Below, one piece after another: positions 34,580 to 43,275 of a DNA stretch of 64,000 nt. The stretch lies in assembly GCA_964537055.1 (NCBI GenBank), contig CAZHYV010000006.1, positions 159,587-223,586 of the forward strand. The letters run 5' to 3'. The notes beneath the pieces are model-generated. The model saw only the letters and a list, made by a program, of their open reading frames with translations, did no database searches and had not been told where the DNA came from. How positions within the stretch are numbered: position 1 is the first letter of the stretch; every line of letters begins with the position of its first letter. Source of the DNA: CAZHYV01 sp964537055 (GTDB lineage: Bacteria; Myxococcota_A; Polyangia; Palsa-1104; JAEUJZ01). The translations under genes and the position numbers were made by a program.

Positions 34580-35479
34580 GTGAAAAAAAGAATCCTTCTT
34601 GCCATTCTTCCTTTCCTCATATTTAGTGGTTGTCCTCGGCAAAACGTGAAAGAGCCAAGCGTCACAAGACCTTATACCTTAGCTATCACTGCCGAGCAGG
34701 TTGTAGAGCAGCTTCAGCAAAAAAAGCAAGCGTTTCAAACGCCTATCAAAGCTGAGGCGAAAATCAACATTGAAGCAAAAGAAAAAAGAAACCTTCCTCC
34801 TGGAAGCCAAACGTTTGAGTTCCAAATTGCCCGACCTGGGTATGTCTTTTTGGAGGGTCCTGTCGCAAGTGGAGCTACTCCCCCTTTGCTATACTTGGCT
34901 ACGGATGGGGCCTCTTTTCAGTATGTTGACCTTCGTAACGAGGACCGTATGGTGTTTATGGAGGGTCCTGCCCACCCCTGTAGCTTCGAACAACTTCATT
35001 CAGACATTCCTTTGGTTTTGGCTCCGGACCAGCTAACGGAAGTGCTGCTTGGAAGTGCTCCACTTCTGCAAACGTCATTGCCACCTAAGATATCCTGGGA
35101 TGGAAGCTACGCAAGTCCTGGCCGAGATCCGGGGGCCGAGATTTTGGTCCTGCAGGACGAGCAGGGGAGAATGGAAAAGATTTGGCTCGCCCCTTTTGCA
35201 GACGGCAAGGTGACCGACATCCTAAAAGTCGAGTGGTACGACAATGAATCGCAGCTTCCTGTATGGGGGGTGGAGCATAAGAAATTTGAGACCCTTAAAA
35301 ACGCAGAGGCCCGTTTTCCCAAAGAAACCACCTTCTTGTTGTTTAGAAAAGAACAGCTTCTTAAGTTGAACTGGAAGACCCGAGATTTACACCCAGAAAT
35401 CGAAGGAGATTGGAGAGGACAATTTAGGATTGCTCCTCTGGAAAGAGTCCCTGTACAAAAAATCTCCTGTACGTACTAA
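34580..35479 (+). CDS. lipoprotein of LolB/DUF4292-like layout
   Basis: A 299-residue lipoprotein. The GTG at 34580 places a lipobox (LIFSGC, Cys18) at the normal distance; the frame is open 36 bases further upstream, and no clear ribosome site settles the start. After VVEQLQQKKQAF the protein has the run of beta-strands (AKINIEAKEK, FEFQIARPGYVFLEG) typical of LolB-like or DUF4292 outer-membrane lipoprotein folds. With a LolDE-like exporter encoded 2 kb upstream, a role in lipoprotein handling is possible but unproven. Confidence 0.7.
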   Translation: MKKRILLAILPFLIFSGCPRQNVKEPSVTRPYTLAITAEQVVEQLQQKKQAFQTPIKAEAKINIEAKEKRNLPPGSQTFEFQIARPGYVFLEGPVASGATPPLLYLATDGASFQYVDLRNEDRMVFMEGPAHPCSFEQLHSDIPLVLAPDQLTEVLLGSAPLLQTSLPPKISWDGSYASPGRDPGAEILVLQDEQGRMEKIWLAPFADGKVTDILKVEWYDNESQLPVWGVEHKKFETLKNAEARFPKETTFLLFRKEQLLKLNWKTRDLHPEIEGDWRGQFRIAPLERVPVQKISCTY

Positions 35480-35556
35480 TTTTTACAGGAAGTCCTCATC
35501 GGTAGGCCTCCTCATGGGTGAGGCCCAACTCTATGAGCTCAAATAAACCTTACGCT

Positions 35557-36585
35557 TTAATCAACCTTCTCTACGTCCCCTACATCGATTTTGACTGCCA
35601 TCTTTCCAATCACGATGCGGAGCTGACCCTTGGTGTCAATTTCTTGGACGATGCCTGACTTTCCAGCCCAAAGACCACGGATGACACGAACTTTGTCCGA
35701 TTTGCCAATTCCTTTTTGACGCTGGGTGACTTTTTCTTGCTCCAAGGCCTCCTTGACCAAGACGTGATCATTTTTGCGTGACCATGCGATCGCCTGATAG
35801 AGCGGGAGCAATTGCGCCAGGCTCTGTTTGAGCCAATCTACGATGGCTTCGGTAGATCCCTCCGAAAAGCGCAAAACGGATTCCCGGGGAAGCGAATGGC
35901 TGATACAAAACAGCCGGGACGTTCCCGGAAGAGACATCGCGTTGCTCTCAGCGCTGGGAGGGGGCAGCTGTTTCATCAGCTTGCGGAGCGATTGTATCTC
36001 CAAGCGTGCACCCTCATTCGCTTCATGGATACCAACCTTCTCGGGGGAAATCCCAATAGAAAACGAAGAGGGAAGTGCATTTAGCAGATCCACCAATTTT
36101 TCTGCAGCATAATGATCGCTTACTTTATGCTCTAAGTTTTGGCGATCGACCCAAGCATCTGGATGAAGCTTCAAAGATACCTCAAGGGTGTCATAGCTGA
36201 GGCTGATTGCCAAAAAGACATGGTTTCGCTGCGGCGTTGGATCGTCCAAAATTGTGGTTAACGGCTTCTGCCGGTCGATAATCCGGTCAAGCTCTTTTCG
36301 AGCAGCTTCGTTACGTGAGAAAAAAATATGCTGAGCATCGACCTGCTTATGGTTTGAAAGTGTAGGATGTTCTGCTGAGGCCTCGATAGTCAAGGGAGCG
36401 CCATCTATATCAAGAAGGGATCCTCCTGCAAGGCGGGCAAGTTGGAGGAGTTTTTGCTTTACTTCCATCCGTTCTCGGTTAAAAAGGTTGGATTTCCATT
36501 TGCGGGGCTCGTAACAAGAAAAGTCAGCGACGGTGAAACCTAAAAACATCCGTAGAGTATGCGTGCAGAGGCCCCCTTCTGTCAA
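35557..36585 (-). CDS. KOW-domain protein of unknown function
   Basis: A 342-residue cytoplasmic protein. The C-terminal 45 residues are a KOW-type beta barrel (KVRVIRGLWAGKSGIVQEID), as in NusG, RfaH and ribosomal L24/L26 proteins, which contact RNA or ribosomes. The rest (about 250 residues, with LFNRERMEVKQKLL and FLAISLSYDTLEVSLKLH) is not recognised and lacks a NusG NTD. The start may be the ATG before EVKQKL rather than the first codon. It is a single minus-strand gene. Confidence 0.6.
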   Translation of the reverse strand: MTEGGLCTHTLRMFLGFTVADFSCYEPRKWKSNLFNRERMEVKQKLLQLARLAGGSLLDIDGAPLTIEASAEHPTLSNHKQVDAQHIFFSRNEAARKELDRIIDRQKPLTTILDDPTPQRNHVFLAISLSYDTLEVSLKLHPDAWVDRQNLEHKVSDHYAAEKLVDLLNALPSSFSIGISPEKVGIHEANEGARLEIQSLRKLMKQLPPPSAESNAMSLPGTSRLFCISHSLPRESVLRFSEGSTEAIVDWLKQSLAQLLPLYQAIAWSRKNDHVLVKEALEQEKVTQRQKGIGKSDKVRVIRGLWAGKSGIVQEIDTKGQLRIVIGKMAVKIDVGDVEKVD

Positions 36586-36749
36586 CGGCTTCGATACAGA
36601 AACCGGATTTATTTTTAAAATGGCCGTAGTTAAACCTCATAAAAGTGTGTAATTTATGCAAAGTTTAAGATGCAAAAGAAAATACCCTTGCGAGACCTCG
36701 TGAAAATCCTTTAAGGTATGCTATGTTTTCTAACAATGAGGTTACAACG

Positions 36750-37259
36750 ATGAAAAATATGAGAACATTTTGCTTATCGATATCTTCCTTACTCTGCAGT
36801 CTGTTCGTTATGGCGTGCGATTCTCCAGGGGTTATTCCGGATGCCGATCGTTCTTACCGCTCTTGTAGTGCTCCGATGATCTTTGATATGAATCCTAAAA
36901 CATTTGGGCCCAATGGGGGAGAATTTACCGTTGCGTTAAAAAAGCCGATTTTGCCTACCCAATTTGTCAGTGTAGAGTTTGAAACAATGGGGGGAGTATC
37001 TACGGGCCGAATTCGAATGGGTCGAGTGCTCTCTAGCTCGGATCCAAGAGATGGTGACCGTGTATTTTCGTACGATTTAAGATTTGGTATAGGTGATGCA
37101 GTACCTCTACATAATTTGCAAGAAGGCAGTAAATTAAAAGCAAAAATTTATATTCCTTCTCCCTGTAGTGATGATCCAGATGTAGATCAAAAGATGAAAA
37201 CGCCTACAATGACTCGGGAAATTCCAATCGATTTTCAATATGTCGCACTATCTGAGTAG
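36750..37259 (+). CDS. lipoprotein, paralogue of the next gene
   Basis: A 169-residue product with a lipobox (FVMAC, Cys23). The chosen ATG has GAGGTT upstream; an open frame extends nine codons further. The mature part begins with a Cys (SCSAP) and has FGPNGGEFTVALKKP followed by beta strands, ending in an FQYVAL strand. The same pattern appears in the next gene, so the two are tandem paralogues. No known domain. Confidence 0.68.
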   Translation: MKNMRTFCLSISSLLCSLFVMACDSPGVIPDADRSYRSCSAPMIFDMNPKTFGPNGGEFTVALKKPILPTQFVSVEFETMGGVSTGRIRMGRVLSSSDPRDGDRVFSYDLRFGIGDAVPLHNLQEGSKLKAKIYIPSPCSDDPDVDQKMKTPTMTREIPIDFQYVALSE

Positions 37260-37363
37260 GAACTTTTGGTAAAAAGGTGCTGTATAACCTTGGGGGATTG
37301 CTGAACTGAGGGTTTTGTTTCCAGTAAGGCAAAAGTCACTTGCATAAAATGGGGTAGAGAGGG

Positions 37364-37783
37364 ATGAAACAAAGGTTTCTGACTGTTATTTTGGTTGGTA
37401 TTATGTTTGCGGCCTGTACGAAGAATGTAAAAACAGAAGCTCCTTCGGAAAAGTCGTGCTCTTCCTATCTCCAGGTACAAAAAGTGAATGTAAAAAGATT
37501 CTCTCGAGAAGGGGGAGCTTTGACGCTGGAGCTTACCCGATCTCTTTCCCAGAAAGAGATCATCCGTGGTGAACTCCTCCTGTTCTTGTCGGATCAAAGA
37601 GAACGAAAGGCTCTATTGATTTTTCAACCTGGAGAAAAGCCCAAAACAGCATCGGCAGAGATTCGCTTGTCAGAGATTGGGATGACCGTACCTGTAGGGG
37701 CAGAGATGGCTCTAATGATTGGACTGGTTTCCTGCCCAGGCCAGCCTCCTAATTTTACCCAGTTTGATATTCCCCTCTCATAA
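37364..37783 (+). CDS. lipoprotein, paralogue of the previous gene
   Basis: A 139-residue product with a lipobox (MFAAC, Cys18) and a mature part with SCSSY and FSREGGALTLELTRS, matching the corresponding stretches of the upstream lipoprotein. It ends in a short beta-rich domain with one more cysteine (LVSCPG). GAGAGGG lies directly before the ATG. Function unknown; the tandem duplication suggests an envelope or surface role. Confidence 0.68.
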   Translation: MKQRFLTVILVGIMFAACTKNVKTEAPSEKSCSSYLQVQKVNVKRFSREGGALTLELTRSLSQKEIIRGELLLFLSDQRERKALLIFQPGEKPKTASAEIRLSEIGMTVPVGAEMALMIGLVSCPGQPPNFTQFDIPLS

Positions 37784-37855
37784 GAATATTTGCTAGAGAA
37801 GACTATCGATTTTACAGTCTCCGGCCTCTTTAAAATGAAGATGGATGATTGATGT

Positions 37856-38833
37856 TCAGGCTATCTTTGGCTGTCCATCCCTACTTGGAACCGTATGTAC
37901 CCCTAAAGGGCTAATTTCGAATGGGAGCAGACTTAAAAAAGGGGGCAGCTGCTCGGCAAACTCTACCTCCGCGGAAGAAGAGGGAAAAAAGACGATTGCA
38001 ATGTCACCTCCCCCAGCACCAGAAGGTTTTGCCGCACCCCCGACAGATTTTGCTAGCGCGTGAATCTGCTTATGATGCTCAGTAATGAGAGGCACAGATA
38101 GGGCAGCGCCCAGAGCCAAGTAACCCTCATACGCCATATCAATGGAAGAGAGAAGACCAGGCGGGTGTTGCTCTTGCCAGTACTCAAGAAAGGTTTCGGC
38201 AGCTCTTGTTAAAAGAACACAGGCTGATTTGGTTCCATCCCCAGCTTTGCGATATTTATGGATCAAAAGAGGGGTGGAGGCTGAGGTGGGGGTAGCGACC
38301 AAACGAAACCGAAGAGGGAGTGACGTTTGGGGTTGTATTAGCGAGTTCAGTACCTGGATTCCACCCCAGGTGGCTGCTGTAATATCTGCTCCGCTTCCTA
38401 CCATTCCTTGGGCAAGCTGATGCGCTTTAAAGGCGACATGCTGGATTTCTGAACAAACTGAGGCGGAGGAAAGGGAAAGACCCGCCGCGTGAAACATCGC
38501 ACCGATCACAGCAACGGTGGCTGCTGCACTTGAGCCGAGACCTAGCTTTTGCAGACCCTCGAAAAATGCATTTGTGTCTACCCTAGGAAGATACCGCATC
38601 CTGGGGATGCCTTTTTGCTCAAGGACACTTTGGGTCAAGCTGATGGCCGCTTCAATAAAGGGAGAAGGTCTACCCTCGCTTGCATCCCCCATGGTTGCCT
38701 TGGCATAACAGTTCATCGCAGCAACGACCGCAGGTCCGCCATCCAAAACAATGTACTCTCCAACCAGCATGGCCTTTCCTGGCGCCCAAACTTCCGTAGA
38801 GTCATTCGTAAAAAAGATTCTTTGTTTCTTCAT
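37856..38833 (-). CDS. phosphomevalonate kinase (GHMP family)
   Basis: A 325-residue GHMP kinase. The N-terminal APGKAMLVGEYIVLDGG, central ATP-binding GLGSSAAATVAV, late GSGADITAATWGG and C-terminal GGAAKPSGAGGGD motifs fit phosphomevalonate kinase, which makes mevalonate 5-diphosphate from mevalonate 5-phosphate. The start overlaps the mvaD stop (ATGA). Last gene of fni-mvk-mvaD-pmk. Assignment to this step rather than another GHMP kinase rests partly on context. Confidence 0.85.
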   Translation of the reverse strand: MKKQRIFFTNDSTEVWAPGKAMLVGEYIVLDGGPAVVAAMNCYAKATMGDASEGRPSPFIEAAISLTQSVLEQKGIPRMRYLPRVDTNAFFEGLQKLGLGSSAAATVAVIGAMFHAAGLSLSSASVCSEIQHVAFKAHQLAQGMVGSGADITAATWGGIQVLNSLIQPQTSLPLRFRLVATPTSASTPLLIHKYRKAGDGTKSACVLLTRAAETFLEYWQEQHPPGLLSSIDMAYEGYLALGAALSVPLITEHHKQIHALAKSVGGAAKPSGAGGGDIAIVFFPSSSAEVEFAEQLPPFLSLLPFEISPLGVHTVPSRDGQPKIA

Positions 38834-39957
38834 GGGTTTGTAACGAGTTGAGCTCCTTCCCCTAAAGAAGATACTACCACTTGTTTTATGCCACCGAGGC
38901 TTTCGAAGGCCTCTTTTACCGCGTTTGCATAGGATCTTAGCGTCAGTGCCTTGGGATGAGGTCCTGCGTCACAGGTGAACCACGCAGGAATCCCATCTGT
39001 CCGAAGTGTTCGTACCGCGTGGAGACCCTCGAGGGTGACGCCTCTTAGATAAACAATCCCTGGATCTGCGGCCATGGCTGCGGCATGCATGCGAAGGGCG
39101 CTTCTTTCGGTTACTGTGCCCAGGGTCTGAATGTCTTTCTCTCGAATCGCAGACAAAGCTGCCTCTATCTCAAGAGGGGCAATTTTTTGGAAAGCATCGT
39201 AATAGGGGGACGTTTCCTTCGTACGATTCATCGCCTCGGTTGAGGAAATTTCTTTTTCGGTGCTTCCCGAAATCCCTACCACAAGCTGAAGATCGGGCCA
39301 AGCTGTTGCATCGCAAATTTGAGTGGCAAAAGAAGAATCCACTTGTCCTTTGATGCCAGCGCCTAAGAGAACAAGACCACCGTGGATCGATCGGGCCGCA
39401 GAACCAGAACCTTGGCGAGCAAGAATCGAAAGTTCTCGCAGAGCGGGAGAAACGTCCGGTGCTGGAAAAAATTCTCCGGATCCAGAGGGAAGGCGATTAG
39501 AACGAGACGGGGTGCCGAAACGGAGCGAGGAAACACTAGATTTTAACGAAAGGTTTGCCGGGGATAGGTGCTCTTTCCACAGGGAAAATGCTTGATATCC
39601 TGCAAGGGTGAGGGCAGCAAACCCTGATGCAGACGAGGCAAGGCCGGCGGCGGTAGGAAAGTTGTTCTGCGAGTGGACTTCCGCGCGCAGCTCATTCGGG
39701 TTCCTTTGCGTGATCCGATCCAAATGCCTTGACACTTTCCAAAGTTTGGGTCCTTGGATAAGGTTTCCGTTTAAGAAAAAGCAATCCTCTCGAAGAGAAG
39801 GATCGAAGCGGACCTCGGTACGGGTGCTAAAACAATCGAGGGTAAAAGAGAGGCTAGGAACGGCCGGGAGGTTGAACATGAGATCACACTTTCCCCAGTA
39901 TTTTACTAGGGCAATATTACTCCGAGCTTCTGCGACAGCCTTCATACTATTCGTCAT
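38830..39957 (-). CDS. mvaD: diphosphomevalonate decarboxylase
   Basis: A 375-residue enzyme that converts mevalonate 5-diphosphate to isopentenyl diphosphate. Signatures are RSNIALVKYWGK, NNFPTAAGLASSASGFAALT (ATP site) and GSGSAARSIHGG with the catalytic-region DAGPHPKAL near the end. The open frame extends 67 codons further upstream inside mvk; the ATG at 39957 (or the one at 39945) is the likely start. It overlaps the mvk stop by a few bases. Confidence 0.93.
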   Translation of the reverse strand: MTNSMKAVAEARSNIALVKYWGKCDLMFNLPAVPSLSFTLDCFSTRTEVRFDPSLREDCFFLNGNLIQGPKLWKVSRHLDRITQRNPNELRAEVHSQNNFPTAAGLASSASGFAALTLAGYQAFSLWKEHLSPANLSLKSSVSSLRFGTPSRSNRLPSGSGEFFPAPDVSPALRELSILARQGSGSAARSIHGGLVLLGAGIKGQVDSSFATQICDATAWPDLQLVVGISGSTEKEISSTEAMNRTKETSPYYDAFQKIAPLEIEAALSAIREKDIQTLGTVTERSALRMHAAAMAADPGIVYLRGVTLEGLHAVRTLRTDGIPAWFTCDAGPHPKALTLRSYANAVKEAFESLGGIKQVVVSSLGEGAQLVTNP

Positions 39958-41074
39958 TACACGAAGAAGGGGATCCAAGGGAAGTAAGAAATGCTGAAAA
40001 TCCGGCAAGTTGCCAAGAAGAAAGGATGTTTTGTTCTTGTCCGGGCCCCAATGCGATAACGCAACCGCCCCCACCTCCACCGGTGAGTTTTGCTCCAAGC
40101 GCCCCGGCTTGTAAGGCCAGGGTGCATAACGTCTCGATTTCAGGGGAGGAGGCATCAAGCTTCCGTAGCTCTGCCTGGTTTTGATTCATCAGATCACCCA
40201 GTGTCTGCCAAGAGGTGGTTAAAACAGCCTGTTTACCAGATTCAACCAGGGTTGCAATGTGCTGAAGGCATGCTTCTGTTTCCAAGGGAGCTGTTTTCAT
40301 AAGATGGGCCACATGTGCTACGCGAGCCTTCGTGTCTTTGCGTTTCCCTGTATACCCAATGCACAAAGGAATCGGGGTTGTTCGCATTGGGTAGAGCTGA
40401 GGCTTGCGGTAGACTCCAAATCCACCCTGCTGTGCCAGGGTCACGTCCAGACCCGAGTGATTCCCATGAAATACCTGCTCTGCCTGATAAGCTGCCTCAC
40501 GAATTTGGTTTGGTGTAAGATGAAGCTTGTGAGTTTGGTCAAGCATTCGCACCAAGGCGACGGACAAGGCGGCAGATGCGCCAAGGCCTGCTCCCGTAGG
40601 AATTTGGAAATCGACAACAAAATCGTATGGAAGCTCAGCAGCAGGATGCAAGCGCTTCTGATCCAGAAGCCAGTGCCAAAGGCGAATGTAGGCCTGGCAA
40701 AGATTTTCTGACCAAGGAAGGATTTTGGAAAGAGAGGCCGAGGGGTAGGGGGCCTGCGCTGAGAAACTTTGGTGTTGAGCAGAGGTTAGGCCTTGAATCG
40801 AAGAGAAGGAGGTTTGAGTTTCTGTACCGAGCAGAATTGGCTTGCCAGACAATGGCGGCTGAGGAAGGTTCTGGTGATGGATTTGAGGCAAATCCTGAAG
40901 GAGCTCTGTAAGAGGAGGAGTGACAGCCTCCCAAGCAGGTACATGGATCCGCCCTGTCCCAGGAACTGTCTTGATGGTCACACCTTGCGAAAGTGCTCCG
41001 CAAAGGGCAGGGTACCCATAGACCACCGCATGTTCGCCCAGCAGAATGATTTTTCCATAAGCCGAAGACACCAT
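39947..41074 (-). CDS. mvk: mevalonate kinase
   Basis: A 375-residue GHMP kinase with KIILLGEHAVVYGYPA at the start, PTGAGLGASAALSVAL as the ATP loop and KLTGGGGGGCVIAL near the C-terminus, the pattern of mevalonate kinases. A stretch of about 50 residues rich in Pro/Gln/Ser (near QSFSAQAPYPSASL) is a low-conservation insert. It phosphorylates mevalonate. The gene is three bases after fni. Confidence 0.93.
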   Translation of the reverse strand: MVSSAYGKIILLGEHAVVYGYPALCGALSQGVTIKTVPGTGRIHVPAWEAVTPPLTELLQDLPQIHHQNLPQPPLSGKPILLGTETQTSFSSIQGLTSAQHQSFSAQAPYPSASLSKILPWSENLCQAYIRLWHWLLDQKRLHPAAELPYDFVVDFQIPTGAGLGASAALSVALVRMLDQTHKLHLTPNQIREAAYQAEQVFHGNHSGLDVTLAQQGGFGVYRKPQLYPMRTTPIPLCIGYTGKRKDTKARVAHVAHLMKTAPLETEACLQHIATLVESGKQAVLTTSWQTLGDLMNQNQAELRKLDASSPEIETLCTLALQAGALGAKLTGGGGGGCVIALGPGQEQNILSSWQLAGFSAFLTSLGSPSSCNDE

Positions 41075-41077
41075 TTC

Positions 41078-42151
41078 CTAACGAGTTCCCTCAGAAGTCG
41101 CCTCATGGATCCATTTTTCTAACCTGCTTCCTAGCACTTTAGGAGCCTTTCCAAGCTCGCTTGAAGAGGTACACCCCGTAAGGAAGGTCACGGCGCGGAT
41201 GGATTCAATGACCTGAGTCAGATAAGCGATGACCTCCTCATATCCTCCGTTTTGGTAGGCCTTTAACACCGGGGCGGCCAAGCCCCCAGCTGTGGCTCCT
41301 AACGCAAGAGCTCGGGCCACATCCAACCCGCTCCGCAGCCCTCCTGTGGCGATCGACGTAAGGCCAAGTCTGCTCATCCACGCCACAGAGACGGCGGTGG
41401 GGATGCCCCAATCCCATAGCTCTTGGCCTAGCTGTTTGGGACCATCCTCGTGCGTGCGTAAGGTTTCTACCCCAACCCATGAGGTCCCCCCTGCGCCGCT
41501 TACATCCACTGTTGTGATGCCAAGCCGTTTTAGGGTTTCCCCCGCTCTCTCGGACAGTCCACAACCTGTCTCTTTGACGATAAGGGGGATGTCTAGCTCT
41601 GCCTTGAGGCGAACCAAAGTCTCGATCCCTCCGCGAAAGTCCCGATCTCCTTCGGACTGGATAATCTCCATGGCTGGATTTAAGTGCAAGCAAATTGCAT
41701 CCGCATCCACCTCCTTGACAAGGCTTTGGATCGTCTTCGAAGACAGCTCTTTTGCTTGCATCAACCCTAAGTTTCCAAGCAAAAGAATATTTGGCGCAAC
41801 CTTACGAACCCGATAACTACCAACCACCTTTGGGTCAAGCAGCATAGGGCGTTGCGAACCTAGCCCAAATCCAATGCCCAACGTTTCTGCCGCTTTGGCC
41901 AAGTCTAAGTTGATCTGTTCTGCCGCTTGGGTTCCTCCCGTCATCCCACTGATGACGAGCGGGGCCTTCAGTACCTTCCCAAGCAACTTAGTAGACAAAT
42001 CAACCGTCCTGTAATGTAGCTCTGGCAGAGATTGGTGGATGAGGTTTACCTCGTCAAGCAGCGTGCCTTTTCCTCGGAAGGCGGCCTCTTTAGAAGAAGC
42101 AATGGCCAAGTGGTCGGATTTTCGCTGGGAAATGAAAGACAGAGGGTCCAT
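41078..42151 (-). CDS. fni: type 2 isopentenyl-diphosphate isomerase (FMN-dependent)
   Basis: A 357-residue enzyme interconverting isopentenyl and dimethylallyl diphosphate. Signatures are ISQRKSDHLAIA near the N-terminus, VISGMTGGT, GFGLGSQRPM, HLNPAMEIIQSEGDR, and DVSGAGGTSW with a late TGGLRSGLD flavin/phosphate loop. It heads the mevalonate operon and is followed by mvk, mvaD and the phosphomevalonate kinase gene. HMG-CoA synthase and reductase are not in the window. Confidence 0.94.
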   Translation of the reverse strand: MDPLSFISQRKSDHLAIASSKEAAFRGKGTLLDEVNLIHQSLPELHYRTVDLSTKLLGKVLKAPLVISGMTGGTQAAEQINLDLAKAAETLGIGFGLGSQRPMLLDPKVVGSYRVRKVAPNILLLGNLGLMQAKELSSKTIQSLVKEVDADAICLHLNPAMEIIQSEGDRDFRGGIETLVRLKAELDIPLIVKETGCGLSERAGETLKRLGITTVDVSGAGGTSWVGVETLRTHEDGPKQLGQELWDWGIPTAVSVAWMSRLGLTSIATGGLRSGLDVARALALGATAGGLAAPVLKAYQNGGYEEVIAYLTQVIESIRAVTFLTGCTSSSELGKAPKVLGSRLEKWIHEATSEGTR

Positions 42152-42227
42152 GGGCCTAACCTACAAGAAAGTTCAAACCACAAAAGGATAGGCTTGTCAG
42201 GGGTTCCCGTCAAGCTTCGTGGAGAGG

Positions 42228-42593
42228 TTACCGTGAGGGAAGATACTGATAGCTTGGTTCAAGGATCTGTTCCCGAATAGGATCGGTCAGGCCACGTGTT
42301 ACCGTATCGATTAAAGTGGGGAAAAAAAACACGAATACAAACATGAGGCTGGCGAGCAAAATAATGAGATAAAATTTATTATCGTAGCGAAGGTGCATGA
42401 AATAAAGTGCTACCAAAGAAGCCTTTACGGTCGCAATCAGCATCGCCACAATGCTGTTGAGTGCACCAAAATCGTACCGGGAGGCGGCTACAGTAACGAC
42501 CGTAAGCACCAAAAGGGCGCCAAACACCTTCAGTAAAAGGGATAGCGGCATGGCGTGGGGAGTATCATCGTGATGGAGAGGCATTGCAGTCAT
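42228..42593 (-). CDS. ctaF: cytochrome c oxidase subunit IV (caa3 small subunit)
   Basis: A 121-residue membrane protein with three transmembrane helices and the GALNSIVAMLIATVKASLVALYFMHLRYD stretch (here the core is ATVKASLVALYFMHL) typical of the prokaryotic subunit IV. The start is the ATG at 42593 with AAGGAG upstream; the frame is open further but overlaps ctaE. It ends the act-cta operon. Confidence 0.88.
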   Translation of the reverse strand: MTAMPLHHDDTPHAMPLSLLLKVFGALLVLTVVTVAASRYDFGALNSIVAMLIATVKASLVALYFMHLRYDNKFYLIILLASLMFVFVFFFPTLIDTVTRGLTDPIREQILEPSYQYLPSR

Positions 42594-42609
42594 GTTCGTG
42601 TAACTCCTT

Positions 42610-43275
42610 CTACCCAACCAAATAAAGGAGGGGAAACAAGTAAATCCAAATGAGGTCCACCAGGTGCCAGTAAAGGCCGACATTCTCGATAGGCGTGTAA
42701 TAGCCCGAGTGGAAGTGCCCTCGAGCCGCTCGTACGGTGACCCAACCAATGGCGGCCATTCCTAAAATAACGTGGATTCCATGAAGCCCTGTCATCAGGA
42801 AATAAATACCAAAGTAAATATGAAGAGCCTTTGCCTTTACCAGGCCGTGATAGTGGAAGAACCGCCCTGGAAGCAGTCCGTCATGGATCTTGTGGGAGTA
42901 CTCGATTCCTTTGATCCCCAAAAAGATGGCAGCCCCAAGCAGAGTGCATAGAAGAAGCAGGATGGTTCTTCCTTTTTGGTTTAGCTGGATAGAGCGGATC
43001 GCCAAGGCAATTGTAAGTGATGAGGAAATCAGGACCACGGTATTGATTGCACCCAGCTTCCAATCAAGAAACTTTTGGCCCTCGAGGAAAAGTTCCGGAT
43101 TGGTTCTGCGAAATACCACATACGCGCAGAACAGACCCGAGAATAAAAGAATCTCTGTAGCCAAAAAGATCCACATCCCTAGCTTTCCCGCATCCGCTTG
43201 TGTTTTTGCGGAGGGAAAATGGTGAGCCAGAAAACGGTTTGGGTCTGAAGGACTTTGTGAGGAATTAGCGCTCAT
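42610..43275 (-). CDS. ctaE: cytochrome c oxidase subunit III
   Basis: A 221-residue membrane protein with about five helices and subunit III signatures: GMWIFLATEILLFSGLF, FLGIKGIEY, GLHGIHVILG and YWHLVDLIWIYLFPLLYL. It stabilises subunit I. The start overlaps the ctaD stop by about ten bases. Confidence 0.94.
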   Translation of the reverse strand: MSANSSQSPSDPNRFLAHHFPSAKTQADAGKLGMWIFLATEILLFSGLFCAYVVFRRTNPELFLEGQKFLDWKLGAINTVVLISSSLTIALAIRSIQLNQKGRTILLLLCTLLGAAIFLGIKGIEYSHKIHDGLLPGRFFHYHGLVKAKALHIYFGIYFLMTGLHGIHVILGMAAIGWVTVRAARGHFHSGYYTPIENVGLYWHLVDLIWIYLFPLLYLVG

